IMG/VR virus record: IMGVR_UViG_3300048588_000476
Span: 1 to 64,000 of that record
Length of the DNA: 64,000 nt
Source of the DNA: a virus
Strand: one strand, 5' to 3'
A program made the translations under genes and the position numbers. This document shows, piece by piece, positions 49,517 through 56,357 of this stretch; position 1 is the stretch's first letter; each line of letters opens with the position of its first letter. The notes beneath the pieces were generated by a model. It did no database searches, was not told where the DNA came from, and saw only the letters and a list, made by a program, of their open reading frames with translations.

Positions 49517-49545
49517 TTGACAACGGAAGGCGGGGCAGGTAGAGT
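49517..49545 (+). promoter_or_regulatory. Sigma70-like promoter for the small early genes
   Basis: TTGACA (49517-49522), 17-base spacer, TAGAGT (49540-49545). Transcription would begin near 49552 and reach the gene at 49596, which has its own AGGAG. Confidence 0.65.
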
Positions 49546-49595
49546 GCATCCATCGACAGAGCAATACCGCTCTTCGGTAACTCAGGAGAAACACC

Positions 49596-49814
49596 ATGAA
49601 CGTTAGCGTCGGCAAGGAAGTCAAGCTCTCCGGTAAGTCGGACCTTTGGACTCTGCAGTTCGAGTATTGGCTGAAGGAAGAGGGGATCAAGGTCGCGGCC
49701 AAGAAGATGAAGCAGAAGGGAGTGCCGTGCAGTATGGTGATCGGATGGCTGAGGGTGAGAAACGAGAACGCCAACGTCTTCGACACCTGCATGAGGGATT
49801 TGGACTGGGCATAA
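49596..49814 (+). CDS. Small early protein, DNA-binding-like
   Basis: 72 residues, ATG 49596 with ACTCAGGAG-type ribosome site. Lys-rich; residues about 20-60 (F-E-Y-W-L-K-E-E-G-I-K-V-A-A-K-K-M-K-Q-K) could hold a helix-turn-helix. First gene behind a sigma70 promoter and divergent from the late operon, so a regulatory role is plausible. Family not recognised. Confidence 0.6.
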   Translation: MNVSVGKEVKLSGKSDLWTLQFEYWLKEEGIKVAAKKMKQKGVPCSMVIGWLRVRNENANVFDTCMRDLDWA

Positions 49815-49825
49815 CGTAAACAACA

Positions 49826-49848
49826 GGGGCGGACATCCGGTCCGCCCC
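49826..49848 (+). terminator. Hairpin between the two small early genes
   Basis: GGGGCGGAC-atccg-GTCCGCCCC, 9-bp stem with no T-run. Likely an attenuator or mRNA stabiliser that partly separates the two genes. Confidence 0.5.
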
Positions 49849-49865
49849 GCCTCAAGGAGAGAGTC

Positions 49866-50069
49866 ATGGGCGCATTGAAGAACGAAGTAGTGTCGAAGAT
49901 GGTGACTGAGGTGGAAGCATATTCGATGCTAAGCAAGCAAGGCATTAACCCCGAGCAAGACTGCAGGATGTCGATTCGGGATCTGATGCAGTTAATGGCT
50001 GAGTGTGACTTTACGATCGAGCAGATGGAGGCCGTAGCCTGCTACGTTAACGACTTCTACGGAATGTAG
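49866..50069 (+). CDS. Small early protein
   Basis: 67 residues, ATG 49866 with AAGGAGAG upstream. Acidic and helical (V-V-S-K-M-V-T-E-V-E-A-Y-S-M-L; D-L-M-Q-L-M-A-E-C-D-F). Two Cys but no zinc motif. Not recognised. Confidence 0.6.
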   Translation: MGALKNEVVSKMVTEVEAYSMLSKQGINPEQDCRMSIRDLMQLMAECDFTIEQMEAVACYVNDFYGM

Positions 50070-50181
50070 CACCCACCCACACTGCCTGTATGGGGTGTGG
50101 GTATCGACCTAGTAGTGCCTCCCCTCGTGCGTGCCATATGCGAACGGTACGATGGATGCATACAATGATGTATCAACAAGG

Positions 50182-50197
50182 GTTGATAGCTATCCAC
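50182..50197. promoter_or_regulatory. 16-bp palindrome variant overlapping a promoter
   Basis: GTTGATAGCTATCCAC, with TTGATA serving as the -35 box. Just upstream lies TATCAAC-aagg-GTTGATA, the same half-sites in opposite order. A protein bound here would block the promoter. Confidence 0.65.
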
Positions 50198-50211
50198 TAA
50201 TGGGGCATAAT
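50183..50211 (+). promoter_or_regulatory. Sigma70-like promoter overlapped by the palindrome
   Basis: TTGATA (50183-50188), 17-base spacer, CATAAT (50206-50211), start near 50218, 43 bases before the gene at 50261. The -35 box is part of the palindrome. Confidence 0.65.
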
Positions 50212-50260
50212 GGCTTCACGGTCAAACGTTGACCGGGCGCAGTACAGATAGGAGATTCAA

Positions 50261-50836
50261 ATGGCTACCAAGCAAAAGGCGGTGAAGGCGTCCAAGGAAC
50301 TGACGACGGCACAGCGTAAGGATTTGCGCGCTATCGCCGAAGAAATGCAAAGGGCGTTTGCCACCATTCAGGCCGGTATCAGTGCGGATGGAATGTGCAT
50401 GCTTTGTCTGGACGCGGCGCGAACGAAGGGAATCCCGACCGTTCAGGTGGTGCACGCTGCTCTCGATTCGATGCCCGACAAGGGAATGCCGAGCAGCCTG
50501 AAAACGCGGAAAGCGAAACTGTTCGCCATTGCTAACGCGGTGGATGCGGGAACGACGATCCCGCACGGCAAAGACAAGACTCCGACTAGCGTCGGGTCGC
50601 TGCTCAAGCGCTCCGACGGCACGGGAGCAAGTCTGCAAGGCATGTACTCTGCGATCCGTGCCTTGTCGATGAAGGCGAAGGGCGTGCAACAGCGATTCGA
50701 TGAATTGATCGAACGGATCGCCAAGCAGTTGAGCAACGACCGTGAATTGCTCTCGGCATTCCTTGCGGATGGAACGATCGAAACGATCGAGGCGAGCGCG
50801 GAGGATATGATCAAGGAAAAAACGACCAAGAAGTAA
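50261..50836 (+). CDS. Early protein of unknown function
   Basis: 191 residues, ATG 50261 with TAGGAG upstream. Lys-rich N-terminus, helical throughout (L-R-A-I-A-E-E-M-Q-R-A-F-A-T-I; F-D-E-L-I-E-R-I-A-K-Q-L). Cys pair M-C-M-L-C-L. It has its own regulated promoter and a strong terminator directly after, so it is a single-gene unit, possibly a regulator or abundant DNA-binding protein. Not recognised. Confidence 0.65.
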   Translation: MATKQKAVKASKELTTAQRKDLRAIAEEMQRAFATIQAGISADGMCMLCLDAARTKGIPTVQVVHAALDSMPDKGMPSSLKTRKAKLFAIANAVDAGTTIPHGKDKTPTSVGSLLKRSDGTGASLQGMYSAIRALSMKAKGVQQRFDELIERIAKQLSNDRELLSAFLADGTIETIEASAEDMIKEKTTKK

Positions 50837-50857
50837 CGCTGACACAACGCAGTGCAC

Positions 50858-50886
50858 GGGGCGACCTTCGGGTCGCCCCTTTTTTT
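50858..50886 (+). terminator. Strong rho-independent terminator
   Basis: GGGGCGACC-ttcg-GGTCGCCCC followed by seven T. A 9-bp GC-rich stem with a UUCG tetraloop; ends the 50261 unit. Confidence 0.92.
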
Positions 50887-50893
50887 GTCCGTT

Positions 50894-51064
50894 CCACGCC
50901 CGTGCTCGCCTCTATCTCGCCGCTGACGCGGCAGAGGCTGCGCGCGGAGGGTGGGGCGGACTGCGTCCTAGTAGTCGCTCGCCCCGCGCGTGGCGTTGTG
51001 ATAGGATACGCACGGAGGCTCTGGTGTCGTAGACACCGAGGTAGAGCCGAGTACGTTCGTAGTA
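50894..51064. repeat. Diverged relative of the cloverleaf element (171 bp)
   Basis: Outer arms CCACGCCCGTGCTCG and GAGTACGTTCGTAG; inner hairpins GGTGTC-gta-GACACC and a GCCGC-type pair. It looks like the elements around terS but with a longer centre. The order (terminator, element, palindrome, gene) separates the 50261 unit from the 51093 gene. Confidence 0.6.
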
Positions 51065-51066
51065 TA

Positions 51067-51082
51067 GTTGATAGCTATCAAC
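51067..51082. promoter_or_regulatory. 16-bp palindrome, perfect copy
   Basis: Ends 10 bases before ATG 51093 and abuts the ribosome site GGAGGG, so a bound protein would also cover the translation start region of the transcript's template. Confidence 0.7.
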
Positions 51083-51092
51083 GGAGGGAGCC

Positions 51093-51362
51093 ATGGCTGC
51101 ACCACGCATAGAGGCAGAGAGCTGGGTACGTAGACTGGTGGAGAGGCACCTAGCCGCTACCAACGCCAAATTGACAGAAGCAAGGGTCAAATTGGTGCTA
51201 CTACGCAAGGAAGGGGCGCGTACTGCTGCAACGGAGCGACGATGCCAACGTTTGATCGCGCTAGCGCATAGGGACAGAACATGGCTGGCAGCAGCTGGGC
51301 CACGCAAGCGGCCGAAAGCCCCGCCGGGCGAGCTGACAAAACTGCTGGACGAATTCCGTTAA
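51093..51362 (+). CDS. Basic early protein, unknown
   Basis: 89 residues, ATG 51093 with GGAGGG. Very rich in Arg/Lys/Ala (R-L-V-E-R-H-L-A-A-T-N-A-K-L-T-E-A-R) and helical. Proline-lysine stretch R-K-R-P-K-A-P-P near the end. A nucleic-acid-binding role is plausible. Last gene before the 2-kb gene-free region. Confidence 0.6.
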   Translation: MAAPRIEAESWVRRLVERHLAATNAKLTEARVKLVLLRKEGARTAATERRCQRLIALAHRDRTWLAAAGPRKRPKAPPGELTKLLDEFR

Positions 51363-51909
51363 ATTTCGAGGGGGCCTGAATTTAAGGCCCTTATTTTTTG
51401 GGGGTTGTGGGAGTAACGCTCTTAAATTTCGAGGGGGCCAGAATTTAAGCCCTTAAATTTCGGGTGTCGTCCCAGTAGTGGGCTTATTTGCCGCGAAATT
51501 GTGGATAGTGAGAAATCTCGGTATGTTTGGTGCACCTGCCGAAAAAACAACGACTTACCCCCTCTATTATTATTTCTTTATATTAAAAAGAGAGAGAGAG
51601 GGGGGTCCGAAAATGGGTCTACAGTAGTCATTTTCTTACTATACAATCCTCTCTAGTAGCAGCCTTAAATTCGAGGGGGGCCGTTAAATAAGATTTCACT
51701 CTGAGGACACATTGAAAAAAGCCCGATTTTTGTTAAAACTATGATTCTAAAGGAAAAGTTACTTTCACGTTTTGTTAAAAGCATGATTCGAAACGACTTT
51801 TTTTTAACAAATTTTTCCAATTTTGTTAAAAGCATGATTCTAAAGGGAAACTTAGGGGCAGGTCTTGCCCTAAATACTCCACAATCCTCGAATTCTATAA
51901 ATTCTTATT

Positions 51910-52062
51910 CCCACGCAAAGTGTCACCAACTCCCCCGCAATTTAAGCTCAGCTCTTAAATTCCAGCACCTGTGCATATAACGCCACTACTCCCACGCAAA
52001 GTGTCACCAACTCCATCGAAATTTAAGCTCACTAAATTCCAGCACCCGTGCATATAAGCCGA
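51910..52062. repeat. Two direct repeats, 81-bp period
   Basis: Each begins CCCACGCAAAGTGTCACCAA and continues through AATTTAAGCTCA to CCAGCACCxGTGCATATAA. The copies start at 51910 and 51991 and differ by a few substitutions and small gaps. Confidence 0.8.
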
Positions 52063-52077
52063 ATTACCTGACGTATT

Positions 52078-52093
52078 GTTGATAGGTATCAAC
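52078..52093. promoter_or_regulatory. 16-bp palindrome, one mismatch
   Basis: GTTGATAGGTATCAAC, just after CCGAATTACCTGACG. The strong promoter at 52195 is preceded by the similar CCGAATTACTTGACA, so the two segments look like diverged copies. Confidence 0.6.
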
Positions 52094-52194
52094 TACGCTA
52101 CTGCCACGACACCCAGAATTTAACGGCCTTACTACCCACAATTCTCCACCACTTACACTATCCACAAACCTCGTTTATACAACGTCCGAATTAC

Positions 52195-52223
52195 TTGACA
52201 TTTCCTATCTATTAGCGTATAAT
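52195..52223 (+). promoter_or_regulatory. Perfect consensus sigma70 promoter
   Basis: TTGACA (52195-52200), 17-base spacer, TATAAT (52218-52223). Both boxes match consensus exactly. Expected start near 52230. It faces the zinc-ribbon array, with a leader of about 1.1 kb. Confidence 0.85.
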
Positions 52224-52316
52224 GGTGGCGTTAGTGGGAAATTGTACGAAGTAAATTTTGGCAGTAAGGCAGTGCGAGGCGGGCCGGTGGTGCGTTGATA
52301 GACTTCTGTACTTTCA

Positions 52317-52332
52317 GTTGATAGCTATCAAC
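52317..52332. promoter_or_regulatory. 16-bp palindrome, perfect copy in leader
   Basis: About 95 bases after the consensus promoter. A lone half-site GTTGATAG lies at about 52294. Confidence 0.65.
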
Positions 52333-52781
52333 CAAAACCCCAGCCCAAATGCACGCCCTCCCACTACTGGGTCGCGGTGCGGTTCGCTAACCAGCCTGCG
52401 CGACTCAGGCTCAGCCTTCGGGCAGCTACAGGTGCATAACAAGCGGTGCAGTAATGTGGATGCAGACGGAATCAGTACTGTCGAACGATAGTACGAAACG
52501 CCCCGAGGCGGGGGCGGACAGGGAGCTGGTGGTGTGGGGCAATCAGTGTGTTGGTGCTGCTACAGGGCACACGTGCACTGACCCGAAGTACCATGCCTAG
52601 CGTGCCTGTTATGCGAACGTCGGTAAGATTCGGCTCACTACCGAGCGCTACCCACCACGCTGCACGGAGCGCATTGAAAGCTCGCCAGACACAAGTGCAT
52701 GACCAATAAACGTGTCGGCGTTAACCCTTCAGTGCATATGCCAGCATCCCCCGTGCGTAAGGCACGTACAAAGGGCGGCGC

Positions 52782-52797
52782 GTTGATAGCTATCAAC
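52782..52797. promoter_or_regulatory. 16-bp palindrome, perfect copy in leader
   Basis: Second copy within the leader of the array operon; no adjacent start codon of a supported gene. Confidence 0.65.
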
Positions 52798-53245
52798 GTT
52801 CAACCTACCCGGGTGGCGATCCAAATAAGACGAAGGCGAAAGAGATCGAATGTAGTTGATTCAGCGTGCCGTGGTTCGTAAGCCCTCCCCGCGCAAGGCC
52901 GGGAATCGGTGGACACAAAGCGGCGTCGGTCAGTGTGACCGACAAGAACACCAAGACATACGCTGATACGCTGCACGTGCATGGTGTCGTGAGACACGCA
53001 TGCATCGGTCTCGGACTGGGGCGGAGCAAGCAGCCCCTGCGTACACAACGTACGTGCTGGTCGACCCCAACCATGCTAGGGGTCACTAATGTAAACGCGC
53101 AGCGGCGGAGCTGCGTGTGTGTCGCCACCTATTCCCATACACTTCAGGCAACGCACTACTGGGGCAGCCCAGACGAGGCATATCCCTCGTGCAGCTCCGC
53201 CTATCGAGCGCGGGGCGCTCCCCCAACTCGATCCTAAGAAACACC

Positions 53246-53318
53246 TTTCTTCGGCGCCTCTGACCGTTCCCCTAACCGTATGACCTTTCGCAGTACCGGT
53301 ATGGAGGCGCCGAAGAAA
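53246..53318. repeat. 15-bp perfect inverted repeat with 43-base loop
   Basis: TTTCTTCGGCGCCTC (53246-53260) and its reverse complement (53304-53318). In RNA it would form a stable stem 43 bases before the first array gene; possible attenuator. Confidence 0.6.
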
Positions 53319-53336
53319 GCTGTTTCTATTCTTCCC

Positions 53337-53352
53337 GTTGATAGCTATCAAC
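53337..53352. promoter_or_regulatory. 16-bp palindrome opening the zinc-ribbon array
   Basis: Perfect copy ending 8 bases before ATG 53361 of the first array gene, in the place where a ribosome site would be expected. Confidence 0.75.
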
Positions 53353-53360
53353 CAAACGCC

Positions 53361-53573
53361 ATGAAAATAATCCGAGCTGAACGCTGGGACGAACCGGAAG
53401 ACGCCAAGTGCGTCGTGTGCGACATGCCTACAATAGGCTGGGCGCAGACAGACCAGATGTCCGGCGTCCGACGGGTCGTCCTGCCTTGCGGGTGCTGTAA
53501 TCAACTTGACACCCCGCATGCGATACCCGACGACATGATCGCCGTGGCTCTGCTGATGTTGGAGGAGACATGA
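53361..53573 (+). CDS. Array zinc-ribbon protein 1 (type A)
   Basis: 70 residues. C17/C20 knuckle (C-V-V-C), second knuckle L-P-C-G-C-C (C43, C45), C-terminal helix I-P-D-D-M-I-A-V-A-L-L-M-L-E-E. ATG 53361 is chosen over an upstream in-frame ATG (53280) because it follows the palindrome and matches the length of the other members. GGAGGA in the last codons serves the next gene (ATGA overlap). Function unknown for the whole family. Confidence 0.7.
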   Translation: MKIIRAERWDEPEDAKCVVCDMPTIGWAQTDQMSGVRRVVLPCGCCNQLDTPHAIPDDMIAVALLMLEET

Positions 53574-53761
53574 ACAAAATAGCGGCAGCATGGCGCCCTG
53601 TGCACCCCCAAACGTGCGTCGAATGTGGAGCCCCCGTTGAGGGGTATGTGTTTATGGAGGGAAGACCGCACGGGGGCACGTTGCCGTGTGGGTGCAGTTT
53701 CTCCGGCAAGTTGACGCCCGAAGAGATAGCACTAGCCTTGCTCATGCTGGAGGGTGAATGA
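53570..53761 (+). CDS. Array zinc-ribbon protein 2 (type A)
   Basis: 63 residues. Knuckles C16-V-E-C19 and L-P-C40-G-C42; C-terminus L-T-P-E-E-I-A-L-A-L-L-M-L-E-G, the clearest form of the family's tail. ATGA overlaps at both ends. Confidence 0.72.
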   Translation: MNKIAAAWRPVHPQTCVECGAPVEGYVFMEGRPHGGTLPCGCSFSGKLTPEEIALALLMLEGE

Positions 53762-53979
53762 GACGCGCGGCATCACTCCGGTACATGCACGGGTACAACG
53801 GCCCCAACTGCTGCCCGGCATGCGACTCCCCCGTCACTGGGTTTGTGCTCGACGGCAGAGCACGGCACATATACGTCGTGCCATGCGGGCACCGCTCGAC
53901 GAATCCAGAGTGGTGCTCGAAGGGACAGCGCCAGCTGACGCCATTCGAGATAGCGTTGATGTTATTGGAGGCAGAATGA
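53758..53979 (+). CDS. Array zinc-ribbon protein 3 (type A)
   Basis: 73 residues. C19-P-A-C22 (preceded by another Cys) and V-P-C43-G-H45; an extra Cys at 53. C-terminus L-T-P-F-E-I-A-L-M-L-L-E-A-E. ATGA-coupled on both sides. Confidence 0.72.
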   Translation: MRRAASLRYMHGYNGPNCCPACDSPVTGFVLDGRARHIYVVPCGHRSTNPEWCSKGQRQLTPFEIALMLLEAE

Positions 53980-54188
53980 AACCAAGACCGATCCTCAAGG
54001 TGGAGCAGAGCCCCGGCCCCACTAGCTTTTGTGGACTGTGCAACCGTAATCGTGCATGGTACGCAGAAGCAGAGGACTGCGGGAATACGTACCGCTTCGA
54101 CCTCCCGTGCGGGCACTCGTGGGGAGTACAGGTGCACCTCACGCCCGAAGAGCTGGCCCTAGCCTTGTTGATGATGGAGGGTGCATGA
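53976..54188 (+). CDS. Array zinc-ribbon protein 4 (type A)
   Basis: 70 residues. C19-G-L-C22, L-P-C45-G-H47, tail L-T-P-E-E-L-A-L-A-L-L-M-M-E-G-A. The final 48 bases are identical to those of member 8 (54985-55032), pointing to recent duplication or gene conversion. ATGA start is used rather than the longer in-frame ORF. Confidence 0.72.
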   Translation: MKPRPILKVEQSPGPTSFCGLCNRNRAWYAEAEDCGNTYRFDLPCGHSWGVQVHLTPEELALALLMMEGA

Positions 54189-54391
54189 AACAAATCACAA
54201 GCGTGCATCGGTACTCAATGACCGGCGTGCATTGCGAGGTATGCCACGAGCCGAGTAACGGATGGGCGTGCGTCGACCAGATGCACTTTTTCGCCATGCC
54301 GTGCGGGCACCAGCGGACCACCAAGCACGTACTCACCCCGCGTCTGCATGCGATAGCCTTGCTCATGTACGAAGGGGCCGAACGTGACTAG
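54185..54391 (+). CDS. Array zinc-ribbon protein 5 (type A)
   Basis: 68 residues. C17-E-V-C20, M-P-C40-G-H42; tail L-T-P-R-L-H-A-I-A-L-L-M-Y-E-G followed by A-E-R-D. ATGA with member 4; member 6 starts at a GTG eight bases before its stop. Confidence 0.7.
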   Translation: MKQITSVHRYSMTGVHCEVCHEPSNGWACVDQMHFFAMPCGHQRTTKHVLTPRLHAIALLMYEGAERD

Positions 54392-54593
54392 AAAATTCCA
54401 TATGCGCCAAACGATGGCGTCCGTGCAAGGGCAGCCGGCTAAGTGCCCTCAATGCCGTCGTTTTGTCACGCACTTCCTGTGGACTAATGCAAGCACTACT
54501 GGGTTCGCGCTGCCATGTGGGCACCATCCGGAACCTATTCAGCTCAGCCCCGAGGACTTGGCCCTAGCCTTGTTGATGATGGAGACGGTGTAA
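54384..54593 (+). CDS. Array zinc-ribbon protein 6 (type A)
   Basis: 69 residues from GTG 54384. C21-P-Q-C24, L-P-C45-G-H47, tail L-S-P-E-D-L-A-L-A-L-L-M-M-E-T-V. Shares one base with the next start (TAATG). Confidence 0.7.
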   Translation: MTRKFHMRQTMASVQGQPAKCPQCRRFVTHFLWTNASTTGFALPCGHHPEPIQLSPEDLALALLMMETV

Positions 54594-54826
54594 TGCCTAC
54601 CCTAGACATAAACGCCGAACTAGACTTCTTCCCCGCTGACGAGCGCACAGGGCAAGCGTGCCCCCTGTGCAACGAGGTAGTGCGCGGATGGGCATCGGCA
54701 ACGAGGTATGTCGGGCACCCGACGCTGTTCTGCCTCCCGTGCGGGTGCGCCCCGTTCCAGTTCACCGACTGGTCGATGACGCCTGCACTGCATGCACTGA
54801 TGCTCCTACGAATGGAGGGCGTATGA
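54593..54826 (+). CDS. Array zinc-ribbon protein 7 (type A)
   Basis: 77 residues. C23-P-L-C26, L-P-C50-G-C52 with an extra Cys at 47; tail M-T-P-A-L-H-A-L-M-L-L-R-M-E-G. ATGA into member 8. Confidence 0.7.
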   Translation: MPTLDINAELDFFPADERTGQACPLCNEVVRGWASATRYVGHPTLFCLPCGCAPFQFTDWSMTPALHALMLLRMEGV

Positions 54827-55032
54827 GACGAATCACGACGGTCGAACCTAACGGCGCAGGTTTGCAAATGTGCACCAAGTGCCGCGAGCGTACCCCGTAC
54901 GTTGCGCGGGTGGATGCCCGACACCATAGCTACTACAACTTCGACCTCCCATGCGGGCACTCGTGGAGCGACGCGCCGCCGCTGACGCCCGAAGAGCTGG
55001 CCCTAGCCTTGTTGATGATGGAGGGTGCATGA
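54823..55032 (+). CDS. Array zinc-ribbon protein 8 (type A)
   Basis: 69 residues. C17-T-K-C20, L-P-C44-G-H46-S-W, tail L-T-P-E-E-L-A-L-A-L-L-M-M-E-G-A. The second half is nearly the same as member 4 at DNA level (48 identical bases at the end, and one mismatch in 27 around the P-C-G-H codons). Confidence 0.72.
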   Translation: MRRITTVEPNGAGLQMCTKCRERTPYVARVDARHHSYYNFDLPCGHSWSDAPPLTPEELALALLMMEGA

Positions 55033-55244
55033 GAGTCCACAAGCGGACCAGCCTGGAGTGGTGCGACGACTGCAACGCCAGCACTACTTTCTGGGTTGAC
55101 CTCGCGCCGCATCTGCCGGGCATTGAAGAGTGCTACTCGTTGCCATGCGGGTGCTACCTCGGACGCCACGCGGGGCATCTGCCTCGACCCCCGCTCTCTA
55201 CAGAGCAGGCAGCCCTTGCTCTTCTCTTGGCGGAGGACGCATGA
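55029..55244 (+). CDS. Array zinc-ribbon protein 9 (type A)
   Basis: 71 residues. C12-D-D-C15, L-P-C40-G-C42, tail L-S-T-E-Q-A-A-L-A-L-L-L-A-E-D-A. ATGA-coupled at both ends; the GGAGGA at the end serves member 10. Confidence 0.7.
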   Translation: MRVHKRTSLEWCDDCNASTTFWVDLAPHLPGIEECYSLPCGCYLGRHAGHLPRPPLSTEQAALALLLAEDA

Positions 55245-55480
55245 GACGTATTCAGTCAGCCTACACGAATAAGGGGCTACCGTACCGGTGCTCCACGTGC
55301 GACGCCCTCGTCTTCGGACGCGCAGAGGTGCATGAGGAGTCCTTCCAGCTCGCCCAGCTCATGCTTCCGCACAACCTTCCATGCGGGTGCGTGTGGAACA
55401 CATACAAACATATGTCGTCCGGGGCGTTGGGGACCGCCGAGCTGGCCGCGGCGATGTTGATAGCTATCAACGAGGACTAG
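55241..55480 (+). CDS. Array zinc-ribbon protein 10 (type A), tail written by the palindrome
   Basis: 79 residues. C17-S-T-C20, L-P-C48-G-C50. The C-terminal helix ends A-A-M-L-I-A-I-N-E-D, and L-I-A-I-N is the reading of the perfect palindrome at 55456-55471. So the operator-like DNA has replaced the usual L-L-M-x-E tail. Four bases separate it from member 11, the first junction in the array without overlap. Confidence 0.7.
   Translation: MRRIQSAYTNKGLPYRCSTCDALVFGRAEVHEESFQLAQLMLPHNLPCGCVWNTYKHMSSGALGTAELAAAMLIAINED
55456..55471. promoter_or_regulatory. 16-bp palindrome at the array's first block boundary
   Basis: Perfect copy, inside the last codons of member 10 and 13 bases before ATG 55485 of member 11. 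Confidence 0.75.
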
Positions 55481-55484
55481 GGCC

Positions 55485-55697
55485 ATGCACAGACGCGTAG
55501 ATTTGTTCGTGCCGTTGGATGGCGCAGGTACGAAATGTCCTCACTGCTTCAGTAGGCCAGAAGGGTATGTATGGTTGGAAGTCAACAACCTGTCATACCC
55601 AATGCTGGTGCCGTGCGGGCATGCGGCAGAGGGCCAGCACCTCGAACATCTTACGGACGCCGAGATTGTGTTTGCTGCCTTGCTGCGAGACAAATGA
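55485..55697 (+). CDS. Array zinc-ribbon protein 11 (type A)
   Basis: 70 residues. C18-P-H-C21, V-P-C44-G-H46, tail L-T-D-A-E-I-V-F-A-A-L-L-R-D-K (less conserved). First gene of the second block, started after the palindrome; ATGA into member 12. Confidence 0.7.
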   Translation: MHRRVDLFVPLDGAGTKCPHCFSRPEGYVWLEVNNLSYPMLVPCGHAAEGQHLEHLTDAEIVFAALLRDK

Positions 55698-55927
55698 TGC
55701 CAGTGCGAACAGATATCCCCGGGGCAATTGTGTATATGTACGAGCCCGCAGCGCCCCCAGCACCCCCGATATGCCGCACGTGCTGCACTCGCACGTCGGG
55801 GTGGGTATATGTGGACCCAGATTATTACCATCTGCCATGCGGGCACGGGGCGCCGCCTCGATCCGGGGAAAAATCCCTCGACCCGGCGGTGCACGCACTG
55901 GCACTGTTGATAGTGGAGGACGCATGA
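55694..55927 (+). CDS. Array zinc-ribbon protein 12 (type A)
   Basis: 77 residues from ATG 55694 (second ATG at 55697). A Pro-rich insertion (P-P-A-P-P) precedes C27-R-T-C30; then L-P-C49-G-H51 and tail L-D-P-A-V-H-A-L-A-L-L-I-V-E-D-A. ATGA-coupled. Confidence 0.7.
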   Translation: MMPVRTDIPGAIVYMYEPAAPPAPPICRTCCTRTSGWVYVDPDYYHLPCGHGAPPRSGEKSLDPAVHALALLIVEDA

Positions 55928-56133
55928 GAGTGTATCGACGTGCGAGTGCAGCACGGTGCCATAAATGTGGGCAGCCGTCGGACTACTGGGTCGACGTAGC
56001 AGCGTACATAGACCCGGATTCAACCCGCATGTGGGACGGGTACTACGACCTGCCGTGTGGGTGTGCGTGGGATGGCGGCGCCCCTCTGCCTGCCGACCAG
56101 ATTGCTATTGCCCTGCTGATGGGAGACCCATGA
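55924..56133 (+). CDS. Array zinc-ribbon protein 13 (type A)
   Basis: 69 residues. C12-H-K-C15, L-P-C45-G-C47, tail L-P-A-D-Q-I-A-I-A-L-L-M-G-D-P. GGAGA in the last codons; ATGA with member 14. Confidence 0.7.
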   Translation: MRVYRRASAARCHKCGQPSDYWVDVAAYIDPDSTRMWDGYYDLPCGCAWDGGAPLPADQIAIALLMGDP

Positions 56134-56357
56134 GAAAAATCGTGCGGCCCCCAGAGCCTCACTGGAAAACGCAAAACGCATGCTCCATGTGCTATGAGTC
56201 CGTGGAGCACGTGGTGTGGGTCGCTGAACCCGGCACCATGTTTGGCAACATCTATGCGCTTCCGTGCGGGCACCTGATAGAATATTTGGGCAAAATGCCC
56301 AACGACTTGACGACAGACGAGATAGCGCTGGCAATGCTGATGCTGGAGGTGTCGTGA
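56130..56357 (+). CDS. Array zinc-ribbon protein 14 (type A)
   Basis: 75 residues. C18-S-M-C21, L-P-C46-G-H48, tail L-T-T-D-E-I-A-L-A-M-L-M-L-E-V-S. ATGA from member 13; member 15 starts at GTG in a GTGA overlap. Confidence 0.7.
   Translation: MRKIVRPPEPHWKTQNACSMCYESVEHVVWVAEPGTMFGNIYALPCGHLIEYLGKMPNDLTTDEIALAMLMLEVS

Larger units (their letters stand above)
51361..52223. other. AT-rich iteron island, candidate replication origin
   Basis: Gene-free and clearly AT-richer than its neighbours. Contains (i) TTAAATTTCGAGGGGGCC-type repeats at about 51360, 51421 and 51664; (ii) three copies of TTTTGTTAAAAxCATGATTC at 51727, 51770 and 51821; (iii) two 81-bp-spaced direct repeats at 51910 and 51991; (iv) sites with 8/9 match to the DnaA box TTATCCACA at 51500-51508 (reverse) and 52158-52166 (forward). 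This is origin-type architecture, but function is inferred. Confidence 0.5.
52224..53336 (+). other. Long leader without convincing genes
   Basis: About 1.1 kb between the consensus promoter and the array. Short ORFs occur on both strands but have no ribosome sites, no family resemblance and shadow-like composition. It contains perfect palindromes (52317, 52782), a CGCAGC-ggcgga-GCTGCG hairpin near 53098 and a 15-bp inverted repeat near its end. Could carry a non-coding RNA or be a regulated leader. Confidence 0.4.

Noticed and set aside
49418-49945. Minus-strand ORF of 175 codons across the small early genes
   Set aside because: It runs against two plus-strand genes with good ribosome sites and a promoter, and its composition is that of an antisense frame.
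51741-51980. 79-codon ORF in the AT-rich island
   Set aside because: It is made of the DNA repeats there (F-V-K-S-M-I recurring) and lacks a ribosome site; it is explained by the iterons.
52258-53237. Short ORFs in the array leader on both strands
   Set aside because: No ribosome sites, no recognisable motifs, frames interrupted by the palindrome reading L-I-A-I-N or V-D-S-Y-Q; treated as non-coding.
51361-53360. tRNA genes in the gene-free region
   Set aside because: Checked by eye for the T-arm GTTCRANYC and matching acceptor stems; none gives a cloverleaf of tRNA dimensions.
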